Shown here: positions 13,919 through 21,775 of the stretch, piece after piece
Layout of the letters: every line of letters starts with the position of its first letter
How positions within the stretch are numbered: position 1 is the first letter of the stretch
Assembly: GCA_031270215.1 (NCBI GenBank)
Contig: JAISYB010000030.1
Coordinates: 1 to 22,103 of the forward strand
Length of the DNA stretch: 22,103 nucleotides
Source of the DNA: Streptococcaceae bacterium
GTDB lineage: Bacteria; Bacillota; Bacilli; Lactobacillales; Streptococcaceae
Direction: 5' to 3'
Made by a program: the position numbers and the translations under genes
Notes under the pieces: generated by a model
What the model saw: only the letters and a program-made list of their open reading frames with translations
Databases searched by the model: none
What the model was told of the DNA's origin: nothing

Positions 13919-14578
13919 ATGGATAAAACTATTGAAACTATTATGTCATCTATTCTTCCAATTCTAGTTGCAGGATTAAAAGTAACTATTCCTCTAACAA
14001 TTATTTCGTTTATATTTGGTTTGATTATTGCTATTGTTACAGCGATAGCTAAGATTTCATCAATTAGATTATTAAATCTATTGTTTTCAGGATATGTTTG
14101 GATTTTTAGAGGAACACCCTTATTGGTTCAACTGTTCATTGTATTTTATGGATTACCTAAGGCAGGAATCGAGTTAAATGCATGGTCTGCGGCGATAACT
14201 ACTTTTTCATTAAATACAGGTGCATATGCATCCGAATCAGTTAGAGCGTCTATTTTATCAATCCCTAAAGGACAATGGGAAGCCGCACAGTCAATTGGTA
14301 TGAGTTATTGGATGAGTTTAAGACGAATTATTGCCCCTCAAGCTTTTAGAATTTGTTTACCTCCGTTGTCGAATACATTCATTAGTTTGGTTAAAGACAC
14401 TTCTCTTGCCTCTTCAATCACCATGGTTGAAATGTTTATGGTAAGTCAAAGAATTGCAGCGAGAACATTTGATCCACTTTTGCTTTATTCGTTAGTTGCT
14501 GTTATATATCTATTATTGTGTACTGTATTGACTTATTTACAGGGGAAACTTGAAAAAACGAGTTCATCATATGTATAA
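13919..14578 (+). CDS. Polar amino-acid (probably cystine) ABC transporter permease
   Basis: This is the membrane channel of the importer, likely a homodimer. The 219-residue protein has about five membrane segments. It carries the HisM/GlnP-type blocks WIFRGTPLLVQLFIVFYGLP near 60-80 and ESVRASILSIPKGQWEAAQS near 104-123, the latter including the EAA loop that contacts the ATPase. SLVKDTSLASSITMVEM near 156-172 is another family hallmark. The ATG is preceded by AGAAAGAG. It sits between the binding protein and the ATPase. Confidence 0.9.
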   Translation: MDKTIETIMSSILPILVAGLKVTIPLTIISFIFGLIIAIVTAIAKISSIRLLNLLFSGYVWIFRGTPLLVQLFIVFYGLPKAGIELNAWSAAITTFSLNTGAYASESVRASILSIPKGQWEAAQSIGMSYWMSLRRIIAPQAFRICLPPLSNTFISLVKDTSLASSITMVEMFMVSQRIAARTFDPLLLYSLVAVIYLLLCTVLTYLQGKLEKTSSSYV

Positions 14579-14590
14579 AGCAGGTGTATA

Positions 14591-15331
14591 TTGAGTATTA
14601 AATTAAAAAATATCCAAAAATCATTTAACAACCAACAAGTGCTTTCGGATATCAATTTAACAATTAACGATCATGAAACAACAGTTATTCTAGGACCGTC
14701 AGGGTCTGGAAAGTCAACTTTACTTAGAACAATTCATTTACTTGAAATACCGGATATGGGAGAATTTGAAATCAATCAGCAAAAAATTGATTTTGGTCAT
14801 AAAATTACCAAGAAAGAAATCACTAATTTTAGAAGAATGACAGGAATGGTTTTCCAGAATTTTAATTTATTTCCACATTTAACTGCTTTGGAAAATGTGA
14901 CAGAAGGGCTCATATACGTATTGAAGCAGCCTAAAGAAGCTGCTAATTCACAAGCTAAGCTATTATTAACAAAGGTTGGTTTAGCAGATAAAGAGAATGT
15001 TTATCCTTCTCGTTTATCTGGTGGAATGCAGCAACGTGTCGCAATTGCTCGTGCGTTAGCAATGCAGCCGGATTTTATCTTGCTGGATGAACCAACAAGC
15101 GCCTTAGATCCAGAGCTTGAAGCAGAGGTACTAAAAGTCATTGGGGATTTAACACAGGAGAAAAAATCATTACTTATCGTAACGCATAATTTAGCCTTTG
15201 CAAAAGAGATTGCTGATAGAATTATTTTTTTGGAAAATGGGGTCATCTCATTTGATGGCAGTCCGGATTTATTTTTTAATGGCAATTTCAAAAGAATTCA
15301 AGCGTTTATTTCAGCAATGCAATTTAACTAA
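14591..15331 (+). CDS. Polar amino-acid (probably cystine) ABC transporter ATP-binding protein
   Basis: This cytoplasmic ATPase drives the importer. The 246-residue protein has Walker A GPSGSGKST (35-43), Q-loop MVFQNFNLFPH near 95, signature LSGGMQQRVAIARAL near 141, Walker B FILLDEPTSALDPE near 160-173 and the switch histidine in VTHN near 198. All match the GlnQ/TcyC class. The start is TTG 14591: it is the only plausible start in frame after an upstream stop, and AGGTG lies 4 nt before it, rather close. A weak initiation site may keep its level below that of the binding protein. It is the last gene of the operon. No strong terminator follows before the rplU promoter. Confidence 0.9.
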   Translation: MSIKLKNIQKSFNNQQVLSDINLTINDHETTVILGPSGSGKSTLLRTIHLLEIPDMGEFEINQQKIDFGHKITKKEITNFRRMTGMVFQNFNLFPHLTALENVTEGLIYVLKQPKEAANSQAKLLLTKVGLADKENVYPSRLSGGMQQRVAIARALAMQPDFILLDEPTSALDPELEAEVLKVIGDLTQEKKSLLIVTHNLAFAKEIADRIIFLENGVISFDGSPDLFFNGNFKRIQAFISAMQFN

Positions 15332-15386
15332 ATGTGTAAAAATTCAGTAATACTGATAGTTCGCAATCTTTTTTTAAATGTAATAA

Positions 15387-15415
15387 TTGACAATAGGTTA
15401 TAATTTTTGTAGAAT
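15387..15415 (+). promoter_or_regulatory. Promoter of the rplU-prp-rpmA operon
   Basis: A perfect -35 TTGACA (15387-15392) and TAGAAT (5/6, 15410-15415) have a 17-nt spacer, with TG at 15408-15409. Transcription would begin near 15422, giving a leader of about 104 nt. Confidence 0.85.
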
Positions 15416-15421
15416 GGTAAT

Positions 15422-15525
15422 GTTGTATTTATGGACTTCGTGGTACAACCGCACATACCGAGTATTAAGTTCTTTACAGGCACTCGAGTGTGGCGAGTCT
15501 AACAATAATATAAGGAGGTGCCGTA
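15422..15525 (+). promoter_or_regulatory. Ribosomal protein L21 leader RNA
   Basis: The rplU 5' UTR position, length and base composition (much more GC-rich than its surroundings) fit the L21 leader of Firmicutes, thought to mediate autogenous control by L21. Paired segments such as GACTTCGTGG and CACTCGAGTGTGGCGAGTC are visible. It ends at AAGGAGGTG, 6 nt before the rplU ATG. An ORF readable across it is not a gene. Confidence 0.75.
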
Positions 15526-15840
15526 ATGAGCGCATATGCAATTATCAAAACTGGTGGAAAACAGGTCAAGGTTGAAGAAGGTCAAGCAATTTATGTTGAA
15601 AAATTAGATGTAGAAGCAGGAGCAACTGTAACTTTTGACGAAGTTGTTTTAGTTGGTGGAAAAACAACTAAGGTTGGAACACCTACTGTTTCAGGAGCAA
15701 CTGTTGTTGGAACTGTTGAAAAACATGGAAAACAGAAAAAAGTTGTTACATTTAAATATAAACCTAAGAAACATTCTCACCGCAAGCAAGGTCATCGTCA
15801 GCCATATACTAAGGTTGTCATTAATTCAATTAACGCATAA
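15526..15840 (+). CDS. rplU: 50S ribosomal protein L21
   Basis: L21 binds 23S rRNA domain I in the large subunit. The 104-residue product is full length, beginning MSAYAIIKTGGKQVKVEEGQ and ending in the basic KKHSHRKQGHRQPYTKV region that contacts RNA. The Shine-Dalgarno AAGGAGGTG is strong. It is the first gene of rplU-prp-rpmA, with the prp ATG 3 nt after its stop. It is probably regulated through the L21 leader. Confidence 0.98.
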   Translation: MSAYAIIKTGGKQVKVEEGQAIYVEKLDVEAGATVTFDEVVLVGGKTTKVGTPTVSGATVVGTVEKHGKQKKVVTFKYKPKKHSHRKQGHRQPYTKVVINSINA

Positions 15841-15842
15841 TT

Positions 15843-16199
15843 ATGATTCAAGCAGTTTTTAGAAGAGATGCGGATAATTCTATCATTTCCTATGAAATCA
15901 CAGGTCATGCAAAGAGTGGTTCTGAAGGTTATGACATTGTTTGTGCAGCCGTTTCTGTATTAGCGATTACGACTGAAAACGGAATTGACCAGCTTGTTGG
16001 CAAAACGCCGATTTCAAAAGTTGATTATGAAAATGGCGGTTATTTATACGTTAAAATTTCAAACGATATGAATCAAGAACAGTTAAATAAGGCGCAGTTG
16101 TTATTAGAAAATTTTTTATTAGGCTATGACACAATTGCCAAACAGTATCCAAAATATGTTATTAAAGCAATAGAAGTAAATAAAAATGGAGGTGCCTAA
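15843..16199 (+). CDS. prp: Ribosomal-processing cysteine protease Prp
   Basis: Prp removes the N-terminal extension of L27, a step needed for ribosome assembly in Firmicutes. The 118-residue protein has the catalytic pair His22 (in ITGHAKSG) and Cys34 (in YDIVCAAVS), the same positions reported for the Staphylococcus aureus enzyme. It lies between rplU and its substrate gene rpmA; its stop shares a base with the rpmA ATG (TAATG). The ATG at 15843 has no strong ribosome site and probably depends on coupling to rplU. Older annotations call it YsxB. Confidence 0.95.
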   Translation: MIQAVFRRDADNSIISYEITGHAKSGSEGYDIVCAAVSVLAITTENGIDQLVGKTPISKVDYENGGYLYVKISNDMNQEQLNKAQLLLENFLLGYDTIAKQYPKYVIKAIEVNKNGGA

Positions 16200-16480
16200 T
16201 GCTTAAGTTAGATTTACAATTATTTGCCCATAAAAAAGGTGGCGGTTCAACATCTAATGGTCGTGACTCAGAAAGTAAACGTTTAGGAGCTAAACGTGCT
16301 GATGGTCAAACTGTTAATGCGGGAACAATTCTTTACCGTCAACGTGGAACTAAAATTTTTCCAGGAACTAATGTTAGACGTGGTGGGGATGACACTTTGT
16401 TTGCGACTGCTACAGGTGTTGTTAAATTTGAACGTCTTGGACGTAGTAAAAAACAAGTTTCAGTTTACCCGATTGGGTAA
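16199..16480 (+). CDS. rpmA: 50S ribosomal protein L27 (with Prp-cleaved N-terminal extension)
   Basis: L27 reaches the peptidyl-transferase centre with its N-terminal tail. The 93-residue precursor begins MLKLDLQLF followed by AHKKGGGSTSNGRDS. The hydrophobic nonapeptide ending in Phe9 is the Firmicutes extension that Prp must remove. The body LGAKRADGQTVNAGTILYRQ and TLFATATGVVKFE blocks are typical. AAATGGAGGTG is its ribosome site inside prp. It is followed by a strong terminator. Confidence 0.98.
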   Translation: MLKLDLQLFAHKKGGGSTSNGRDSESKRLGAKRADGQTVNAGTILYRQRGTKIFPGTNVRRGGDDTLFATATGVVKFERLGRSKKQVSVYPIG

Positions 16481-16497
16481 ATTTACAAATTATTTAC

Positions 16498-16535
16498 AAA
16501 AACCTCCTGTTTGTTGACAAACAGGAGGTTTTTGT
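16498..16535 (+). terminator. Terminator of the rplU-prp-rpmA operon
   Basis: A 16-bp perfect stem (AAAAACCTCCTGTTTG and CAAACAGGAGGTTTTT, 16498-16513 and 16518-16533) with a TTGA loop ends in Ts. The symmetric A/T flanks allow it to work in both directions. Just before it, 16486-16499 holds a minus-strand TTGTAAATAATTTG, identical to part of the rocS promoter motif. Confidence 0.93.
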
Positions 16536-16633
16536 AAAGCCAAGCAATTTCTTGACAAGATAAAGTAAAACTAAAAAAGGGTAATGAAGGATCAATTATG
16601 GTGTAATAACCCAAATATTTTTTGAAAAATAAT

Positions 16634-16680
16634 GAAAAAGCCAACCAACTAGAAAAAATTTAGTCAGGTCAGCTTCTTTT
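16634..16680 (-). terminator. Terminator of rnjA / RNA copy B (possibly bidirectional)
   Basis: On the minus strand, AGCTGACCTGACTA pairs imperfectly with TAGTTGGTTGGCT around an AT-rich loop and runs into TTTTTC. On the plus strand the mirror hairpin is followed by CTTCTTTTTTTG, so it can also stop transcripts coming from rpmA. Confidence 0.7.
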
Positions 16681-16904
16681 TTTGATTTCAAAATGACTCT
16701 TGGTTTAAACTCTTAGGCTTCGTGATTCACAGGGGCAAAGAGTGCCGACTAGTCAATGCATAAGGGAAAGTACCAAGGCACATCGCCACCAGCTTTTCCG
16801 TAAGCCACTAAAAATACCATAGGAAAACGATAAATTTTTGAACATTGGCAAGCAATGCCATCAGTTCCTAATTACTATATCGTTAAACGCCGAGTTTCAC
16901 CTTC
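16634..16904 (-). ncRNA. Candidate structured RNA, copy B (3' of rnjA), unnamed family
   Basis: Read on the minus strand, this begins 6 nt after the rnjA stop with AAGGTGAAACTCGGCGTTTA and aligns along about 190 nt with the element behind dnaA. Exact shared blocks are GCCAATGTTCAAAAATTT (16849-16832) and GCATTGACTAGTCGGCACT (16759-16741). The closing stem here is AACTC-GGC with GCC-taa-GAGTT, where copy A has AATTC-AGC with GCT-TGAA, so pairing is kept while bases change. A local hairpin TGGCA/TGCCA replaces CGAG/CTCG of copy A. It ends in a terminator. Conservation of helices rather than codons argues for RNA function. I cannot assign it to a named family; it could instead be a repeat element that spread behind genes. 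Confidence 0.6.
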
Positions 16905-16910
16905 TTGAAG

Positions 16911-18590
16911 TTACTGATTAATTGGAAATAAAACCATTGGAATGATAATTGGTTCTCGTTCAGTTTGCTCATATAAGAAAGGCATCAAAGCGTTAACCAT
17001 TGAGTCTTTGAGCTTTTGTTCATTAAACGTTTTAGAACGCATTGCTTCGCGAAGGGCATGGAATAAAATGCGCTGTCCTTCCTGGATTAAATCGGTAGAT
17101 TCACGCATGTAGACAAAACCTCGACTTAAAATATCTGGACCGGCTAAAATCATTTTTGTTTCAGGATCAATGGTCGCTACAGCTAAAACAAGTCCTTCTT
17201 CAGATAATAAATGACGGTCTTTTAAGACAGCAGTTCCGATATCTCCGATACCTGAGCCATCAACATAGACATCTTGGGCATTAAAATGTCCAGCTATTCT
17301 AGCGGTGTCCTTGGTTAGAGCGAGCACGTCACCATTGCCTAAGATGAAGCAGTTTTCCTTTTTGACCCCTGTATCTACAGCAAGTCCGGCATGAATTTTT
17401 TGCATGCGGTATTCACCGTGAACTGGCATGAAGTATTTTGGTTTAATTAAACGAAGCATTAATTTTTGTTCTTCTTGCCCACCGTGTCCAGATGTATGAA
17501 TATTGTTGATTTTACCATGGACAACCTCAGCCCCAGCTTCAGATAAAAGATTAATTAATTGGTTGACGCTGATTGTGTTGCCGGGAATTGGGGAGCTTGA
17601 AAAGACAACGGTATCTCCCGGTTGAATACTAACATGACGGTGAGTGCCGTTAGCAATCCGTGACAAAGCAGCCATTGGTTCTCCCTGAGAGCCGGTACAC
17701 ATAATCATGACTTCGTCAGCAGGGTATTGATTAAGCTCACTTGGATCAATAATAGTGTCGTCAGGGACGTTGATATATCCTAATTCACGACCGTTAATAA
17801 TCGCATTTTCCATTGAGCGACCGAAAACAATAATTTTTCGGCCCGTTTTCACCGCAGCATCACAAGCCTGTTGTAATCTAAAAATATTTGAAGCAAATGA
17901 CGCAAAAATAATTCGTCCTTCAATTTTTTCAAATATCCTCATGATTGATGTACCGATAATTTTTTCTGACTTGGTAAATGTTGGAATTTCGGCATTTGTT
18001 GAATCAGATAATAGACATAGCACGCCGTCAGTGCCAAGCTGAGCCATTCGGTGCAAATCAGCTGGTTCGCCTACAGGTGTGAAGTCGAATTTGAAATCTC
18101 CTGTGCAAACAATCTTTCCTTGAGGTGTGGTGATGACAACACCCAGCGGTTCTGGAATACTATGTGTCGTTCGGAAAAATGAAACTGAAGTTTTTCTAAA
18201 TTTCAAAACGGTATCTTCGTTAATTTCATGTAGCTTTGCATCGCGGAGTAAACCACGTTCATCTAATTTATTCTTAATTAAAGCGAGCGCTAAAGGTCCA
18301 GCATAAACAGGGATATTTGCAACTTGTAATAAAAATGGAATACCACCGATATGATCTTCGTGACCATGAGTAATAACGAGTGCTTTAATTTTTTGGATGT
18401 TTTGAACGATATATGAATAATCAGGAATAACGTAATCAATACCTAAAAGTTCGTCTTCTGGAAATTTAATACCAGCGTCAACGATGATAATCTCATCTTG
18501 AAATTGTATACCGTAAGTGTTTTTTCCAATTTCACCTAGCCCACCGATTGCAAAAACACCAACTTCGTTATTGTTTAAATTAACTCCCAT
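16911..18590 (-). CDS. rnjA: Ribonuclease J1
   Basis: RNase J1 is the metallo-beta-lactamase 5'-3' exoribonuclease and endonuclease central to mRNA decay and rRNA maturation in Firmicutes. The 559-residue protein has the metal-binding THGHEDHIGG motif (His75, His77, Asp79, His80), CTGDFKFD, and the beta-CASP residues in SDSTNAEIPTFTKSE and CTGSQGEP. HTSGHGGQEE and MPVHGEYRM lie further on. The N-terminus NNNEVGVFAIGGLGEIGKNT matches J1 rather than J2. Its ATG overlaps the rpoY stop by one base (CTAATG), so the two are coupled. The 3' end runs directly into the structured RNA copy B. Confidence 0.96.
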   Translation of the reverse strand: MGVNLNNNEVGVFAIGGLGEIGKNTYGIQFQDEIIIVDAGIKFPEDELLGIDYVIPDYSYIVQNIQKIKALVITHGHEDHIGGIPFLLQVANIPVYAGPLALALIKNKLDERGLLRDAKLHEINEDTVLKFRKTSVSFFRTTHSIPEPLGVVITTPQGKIVCTGDFKFDFTPVGEPADLHRMAQLGTDGVLCLLSDSTNAEIPTFTKSEKIIGTSIMRIFEKIEGRIIFASFASNIFRLQQACDAAVKTGRKIIVFGRSMENAIINGRELGYINVPDDTIIDPSELNQYPADEVMIMCTGSQGEPMAALSRIANGTHRHVSIQPGDTVVFSSSPIPGNTISVNQLINLLSEAGAEVVHGKINNIHTSGHGGQEEQKLMLRLIKPKYFMPVHGEYRMQKIHAGLAVDTGVKKENCFILGNGDVLALTKDTARIAGHFNAQDVYVDGSGIGDIGTAVLKDRHLLSEEGLVLAVATIDPETKMILAGPDILSRGFVYMRESTDLIQEGQRILFHALREAMRSKTFNEQKLKDSMVNALMPFLYEQTEREPIIIPMVLFPINQ

Positions 18591-18802
18591 TAGTAATTCA
18601 CCAAGCTAAAATTAGCACTTTCTTTTTCGTACTCCAAGTGATTACCAGTTAATGCTTGAAGATATTCAATATTAAAATCACTGTTTTTTTCTATCCGATC
18701 ACGTGCCTCAATCTCTGTATCTGACTCGATATATAAAGTTTGAGTTTGTTCACGTTTTGGATTTCTGCCTTTGTGGTTTTGGTAAAAAACTTTGTAAATC
18801 AT
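18590..18802 (-). CDS. rpoY: RNA polymerase epsilon subunit RpoY
   Basis: RpoY (YkzG, DUF1447) is a small RNA-polymerase-associated subunit of Firmicutes. The 70-residue protein shows the family pattern: MIYKVFYQ at the start, a RNPKREQTQTLYIESD middle, and NIEYLQALTGNHLEYEKESA near the end. AAAGGAG lies 5-6 nt before the ATG. It precedes and overlaps rnjA, the conserved partner in this group. Confidence 0.92.
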   Translation of the reverse strand: MIYKVFYQNHKGRNPKREQTQTLYIESDTEIEARDRIEKNSDFNIEYLQALTGNHLEYEKESANFSLVNY

Positions 18803-18920
18803 GTATTTCTCCTTTAATTTTTAAAATTTGATGCCAGAAATTTATTAATCCTTTTCAACTAAGAATCAATTAGCTTATCAAACTATCTGTGCATCTTTAG
18901 AACTTTTCAACGTTCGATTT

Positions 18921-18949
18921 TTGCAATTAACACTATTTTATCATAAGAT
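18921..18949 (+). promoter_or_regulatory. Probable promoter of the tsaB-rimI-rimI-tsaD operon
   Basis: TTGCAA (18921-18926) and TAAGAT (18944-18949) have a 17-nt spacer, about 110 nt before tsaB. The 258-nt gap between divergent rpoY and tsaB must also hold the rpoY promoter, which I could not place with confidence. Confidence 0.5.
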
Positions 18950-19060
18950 AGGATAAAATGAAATAAACGTCTTAGCGGAGATATTAAGTATAGATGATTG
19001 TAGATTAAAAATAGAATATTTTATAAAGCTAAAGAGTTGTAAAAACAATAAGGAGGAAAA

Positions 19061-19765
19061 ATGAAGATATTGGCAATGGATACCTCGTCTAATGCGCTGA
19101 GTGTTGCAATTGTTGAGGACAAAAATTTGCTCGCAGAAGAAACGCTAAATATCAAAAAAAATCACAGTATTGAATTGATGCCAACGATTGATTATTTAAT
19201 GAAACAAATAAATCTAAAGCCAAATGATTTAGATAGAATTGTTGTTGCCATGGGTCCTGGTTCTTATACAGGATTACGAATTGCCGTAACAACAGCAAAA
19301 ACTTTAGCTTATACATTAGGGATAGAATTGGTAGGTGTTTCTAGTTTACAAGTTCTTGCCGCAAATGCAAAAAATTTTGACGGTTTGATTATTCCGTTGA
19401 TTGATGCGAGACGAAGAAATGTTTATGCAGGAGTATATCAGTGGCAAAAACAACGTCTGATTTCAATTCTTTCAGATAGGCATATTGCATTTGATAAACT
19501 AGTCAGCTATATCGCTGGCAAACGTTGTTATTTTACCGGTGAAGTTTCAAATTTTAGTGATGAAATAAAAAAAATTGCTGATGTAATCATTGAACCTAAT
19601 TTAAAATTGAGGCTGCCTAGTGCTTATGAGTTGGCAATTATTGGTAGAAATCCGCCTCCTGTTGAGGTACATCAATTTGTACCGGATTATTTGAAACGAG
19701 TTGAAGCTGAAGAGAATTGGTTGATGACACATGAGGAAATTGATGATTGGGTTGAAAAAATTTAA
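19061..19765 (+). CDS. tsaB: tRNA t6A37 biosynthesis protein TsaB
   Basis: TsaB dimerises with TsaD and is needed for the threonylcarbamoyl transfer that makes t6A at position 37 of ANN-decoding tRNAs. The 234-residue protein has the ASKHA-fold start ILAMDTSSNALSVAIV, then MGPGSYTGLRIAVTTAKTLA near 64-83 and DARRRNVYAG near 116-125. It lacks the TsaD metal-binding histidines, as expected. AAGGAGGA precedes the ATG by about 5 nt. The operon continues with two acetyltransferases and tsaD, with overlapping reading frames at each junction. Confidence 0.95.
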   Translation: MKILAMDTSSNALSVAIVEDKNLLAEETLNIKKNHSIELMPTIDYLMKQINLKPNDLDRIVVAMGPGSYTGLRIAVTTAKTLAYTLGIELVGVSSLQVLAANAKNFDGLIIPLIDARRRNVYAGVYQWQKQRLISILSDRHIAFDKLVSYIAGKRCYFTGEVSNFSDEIKKIADVIIEPNLKLRLPSAYELAIIGRNPPPVEVHQFVPDYLKRVEAEENWLMTHEEIDDWVEKI

Positions 19766-20273
19766 GAAAGAAAGCTTAGAGCAATTGGACATTCCTTGTG
19801 AATTGATTGAAAAAAAGGAGCTTTCCTACTGTATTTGCAAAGCAAAAGTGAGGGATATCAAAGCTTTATTGGCGATTGAAAAAGATGTCTATCATGGGGA
19901 TGCACCATGGACTTATAGTCATTTCTTTTCGGAAATTAGATTGAATAAGCATGCATTGTTTTTCGTTATTATTTTGCACGAAGAAGTGATTGCTTTCATG
20001 GGAGTCAGAGAGCAGAAAAATCAATTACATATTTCAAATTTAGCGGTAAAGCAGCAATTTCAACATCAAGGCTTTGGGCGCTCATTAATTGATTATGCAA
20101 AGTTTTTAGCTCGAAGGCTTGAATTAAGCGCATTGGTACTTGAGGTACGTGCTTCAAATAAATCCGCTCAGCTATTTTATCAAAAATTAGGATTTGTGCC
20201 GGCGAAGCTACTTAAAAATTATTATGTCGAGATTGACGAAGATGGAATTGAGATGATTTACTACCATGATTGA
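19743..20273 (+). CDS. rimI: GNAT N-acetyltransferase, RimI-like (first of two)
   Basis: RimI-type enzymes acetylate protein N-termini, classically ribosomal protein S18. This 176-residue protein has a GNAT domain with the acetyl-CoA loop QHQGFGRSLIDYA near 116-128 and the LEVRASNKSAQLFYQKLGF block near 140-160. It is longer than the usual 145 or so residues: the first 40 residues (MIGLKKFKKESLEQLDI) form an extension. I chose ATG 19743, with GAGGAAA upstream inside tsaB; ATG 19731 lacks a ribosome site. It overlaps tsaB by 23 nt and the next gene by 8 nt. Confidence 0.85.
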   Translation: MIGLKKFKKESLEQLDIPCELIEKKELSYCICKAKVRDIKALLAIEKDVYHGDAPWTYSHFFSEIRLNKHALFFVIILHEEVIAFMGVREQKNQLHISNLAVKQQFQHQGFGRSLIDYAKFLARRLELSALVLEVRASNKSAQLFYQKLGFVPAKLLKNYYVEIDEDGIEMIYYHD

Positions 20274-20724
20274 ATATCAACAATCTACTTTTTTTGAATC
20301 TCCCAAAGTGGTTGCTAAGGAAATTTTTAATTTATTGACTAAAAGTTATGGCGAAAGTCCATGGACAATTAACACAATTATCCTTGATTTAATGCAAAGA
20401 AATAGATTATTTATTGCGGCATTTGATAATGATGAGCTGATTGGTTTTTTGAGTGCGATTGTCATTAATCCAGAGGTTGAGATAACAAATATTGCTGTAT
20501 TACCAAAATATAGAAGACAAGGTGTCGGTGAAAAATTACTTTGCTTGCTGAAAGAAGATGTAGAAATCGTCTGGCTTGAGGTGCGTGAAAGTAATACAAA
20601 TGCGCGTAAATTATATCAAAAAGTTGATTTTTATGAAACTGGTCGCAGGAAAGGTTATTATCAACAACCAAAAGAAGATGCTATTTTAATGGAATGGAGA
20701 AAAAATGTACATTTTAGCGATTGA
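20266..20724 (+). CDS. GNAT N-acetyltransferase, RimI-like (second of two)
   Basis: This is a second, diverged RimI-like acetyltransferase (152 residues), normal in length for the family. It has NIAVLPKYRRQGVGEKLL near 74-91 (acetyl-CoA loop RRQGVG) and LEVRESNTNARKLYQKVDFY near 104-123. It overlaps the preceding gene by 8 nt and tsaD by 20 nt, so the four genes are tightly coupled. Tandem GNATs between tsaB and tsaD suggest separate substrates; which one acts on S18 cannot be told from sequence. Confidence 0.87.
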   Translation: MIEYQQSTFFESPKVVAKEIFNLLTKSYGESPWTINTIILDLMQRNRLFIAAFDNDELIGFLSAIVINPEVEITNIAVLPKYRRQGVGEKLLCLLKEDVEIVWLEVRESNTNARKLYQKVDFYETGRRKGYYQQPKEDAILMEWRKNVHFSD

Positions 20725-21700
20725 AACAAGCTGTGATGAAACTAGTGTTGCTGTTTTGGAAAATGCAGCAGATTTGAAAAGTAATGTGATTGCTTCTCAA
20801 ATCAAGAGTCATCAAAGATTTGGCGGCATTGTCCCTGAGGTAGCAAGTCGTCATCATGTTGAACAAATTACGATTTGTTTTGAAGAAGCAATCAAGCAAA
20901 GCGGGATTTCAGTCAATGAAATTTCAGCGGTAGCAGTTACTTACGGACCAGGCTTGGTTGGGGCACTACTTGTCGGTGTGGCTGCTGCCAAAGCATTTGC
21001 TTGGGCAAATAATCTATCATTAATTCCAGTTAATCATATGTCTGGACATATCTATGCTGCACGGTTAGTTGAAGAATTGACTTTTCCGCTAATTGCCTTA
21101 TTGGTGAGTGGCGGTCATACTGAGTTGGTTTATATGTCAGAGGACGGCAGTTACGAGTTGATTGGTGAAACGCGAGATGATGCAGCTGGCGAAGCATATG
21201 ATAAAGTTGGTCGTGTGATGGGACTTTCATATCCTTCAGGAAAAGAGATTGATGAGCTTAGTGTTGAAGGAAGTGATATTTTCAATTTTCCACGGGCAAT
21301 GATTAAGGAAGAAAATCTAGATTTCAGTTTTAGCGGCCTAAAAAGTGCTTTTATTAATACGGTACATAATGCGGAGCAACGCGGGGAAGAATTATCTATA
21401 GCTGACTTGTCAGCGAGCTTTCAAGCTGCGGTAATTGAGGTTTTGGTGGCTAAGACCTTGAAAGCATTAAAGCTATATCCTGTAAAAACACTGATTGTAG
21501 CAGGTGGTGTTGCAGCTAATCAAGGTTTACGTCAGGCATTGAAGCAGGCAACGGCAGATATGGATATCAAGCTTATTTTTCCACCAGTAAAGCTTTGTGG
21601 AGATAATGCTGGAATGATTGCAGCGGCAGCATATGTTGCATATTCAAAGGGTGTTTCTGCTGATTTATCGTTGAATGCTGTTCCAAATTTGGAACTGTGA
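20705..21700 (+). CDS. tsaD: tRNA N6-adenosine threonylcarbamoyltransferase TsaD
   Basis: TsaD transfers threonylcarbamoyl from TC-AMP to A37 of tRNA, working with TsaB and TsaE. The 331-residue protein starts MYILAIETSCDETSVAVLEN. It carries the metal-binding NHMSGHIYA with His111 and His115, the same numbering as Escherichia coli TsaD, plus ALLVSGGHTELV near 132-143, DFSFSGLKSA near 206-215, VAGGVAANQGLR near 268-279 and the metal Asp in CGDNAGMIA near 298. The ATG lies inside the end of the preceding acetyltransferase gene. It is the last gene of the operon, with tRNA-Thr 75 nt on. Confidence 0.97.
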   Translation: MYILAIETSCDETSVAVLENAADLKSNVIASQIKSHQRFGGIVPEVASRHHVEQITICFEEAIKQSGISVNEISAVAVTYGPGLVGALLVGVAAAKAFAWANNLSLIPVNHMSGHIYAARLVEELTFPLIALLVSGGHTELVYMSEDGSYELIGETRDDAAGEAYDKVGRVMGLSYPSGKEIDELSVEGSDIFNFPRAMIKEENLDFSFSGLKSAFINTVHNAEQRGEELSIADLSASFQAAVIEVLVAKTLKALKLYPVKTLIVAGGVAANQGLRQALKQATADMDIKLIFPPVKLCGDNAGMIAAAAYVAYSKGVSADLSLNAVPNLEL

Positions 21701-21731
21701 TTGATTAACCGAAAAAATTTTTTCTAAATGC

Positions 21732-21760
21732 TTTACTATTTTTTTAAATTTAGGTAGAAT
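21732..21760 (+). promoter_or_regulatory. Promoter of tRNA-Thr
   Basis: TTTACT (4/6, 21732-21737) and TAGAAT (5/6, 21755-21760) are 17 nt apart and end 15 nt before the tRNA, the usual distance for a tRNA gene. Confidence 0.6.
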
Positions 21761-21775
21761 ATTTTAGGAAATGTC

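Noticed and set aside
15387..15575. ORF spanning the rplU promoter and leader
   Set aside because: It overlaps the promoter and the L21 leader and runs into rplU in another frame; the RNA explanation accounts for the sequence.
17755..18042. Antisense ORF within rnjA
   Set aside because: It is a shadow of the conserved RNase J1 frame with no independent support.
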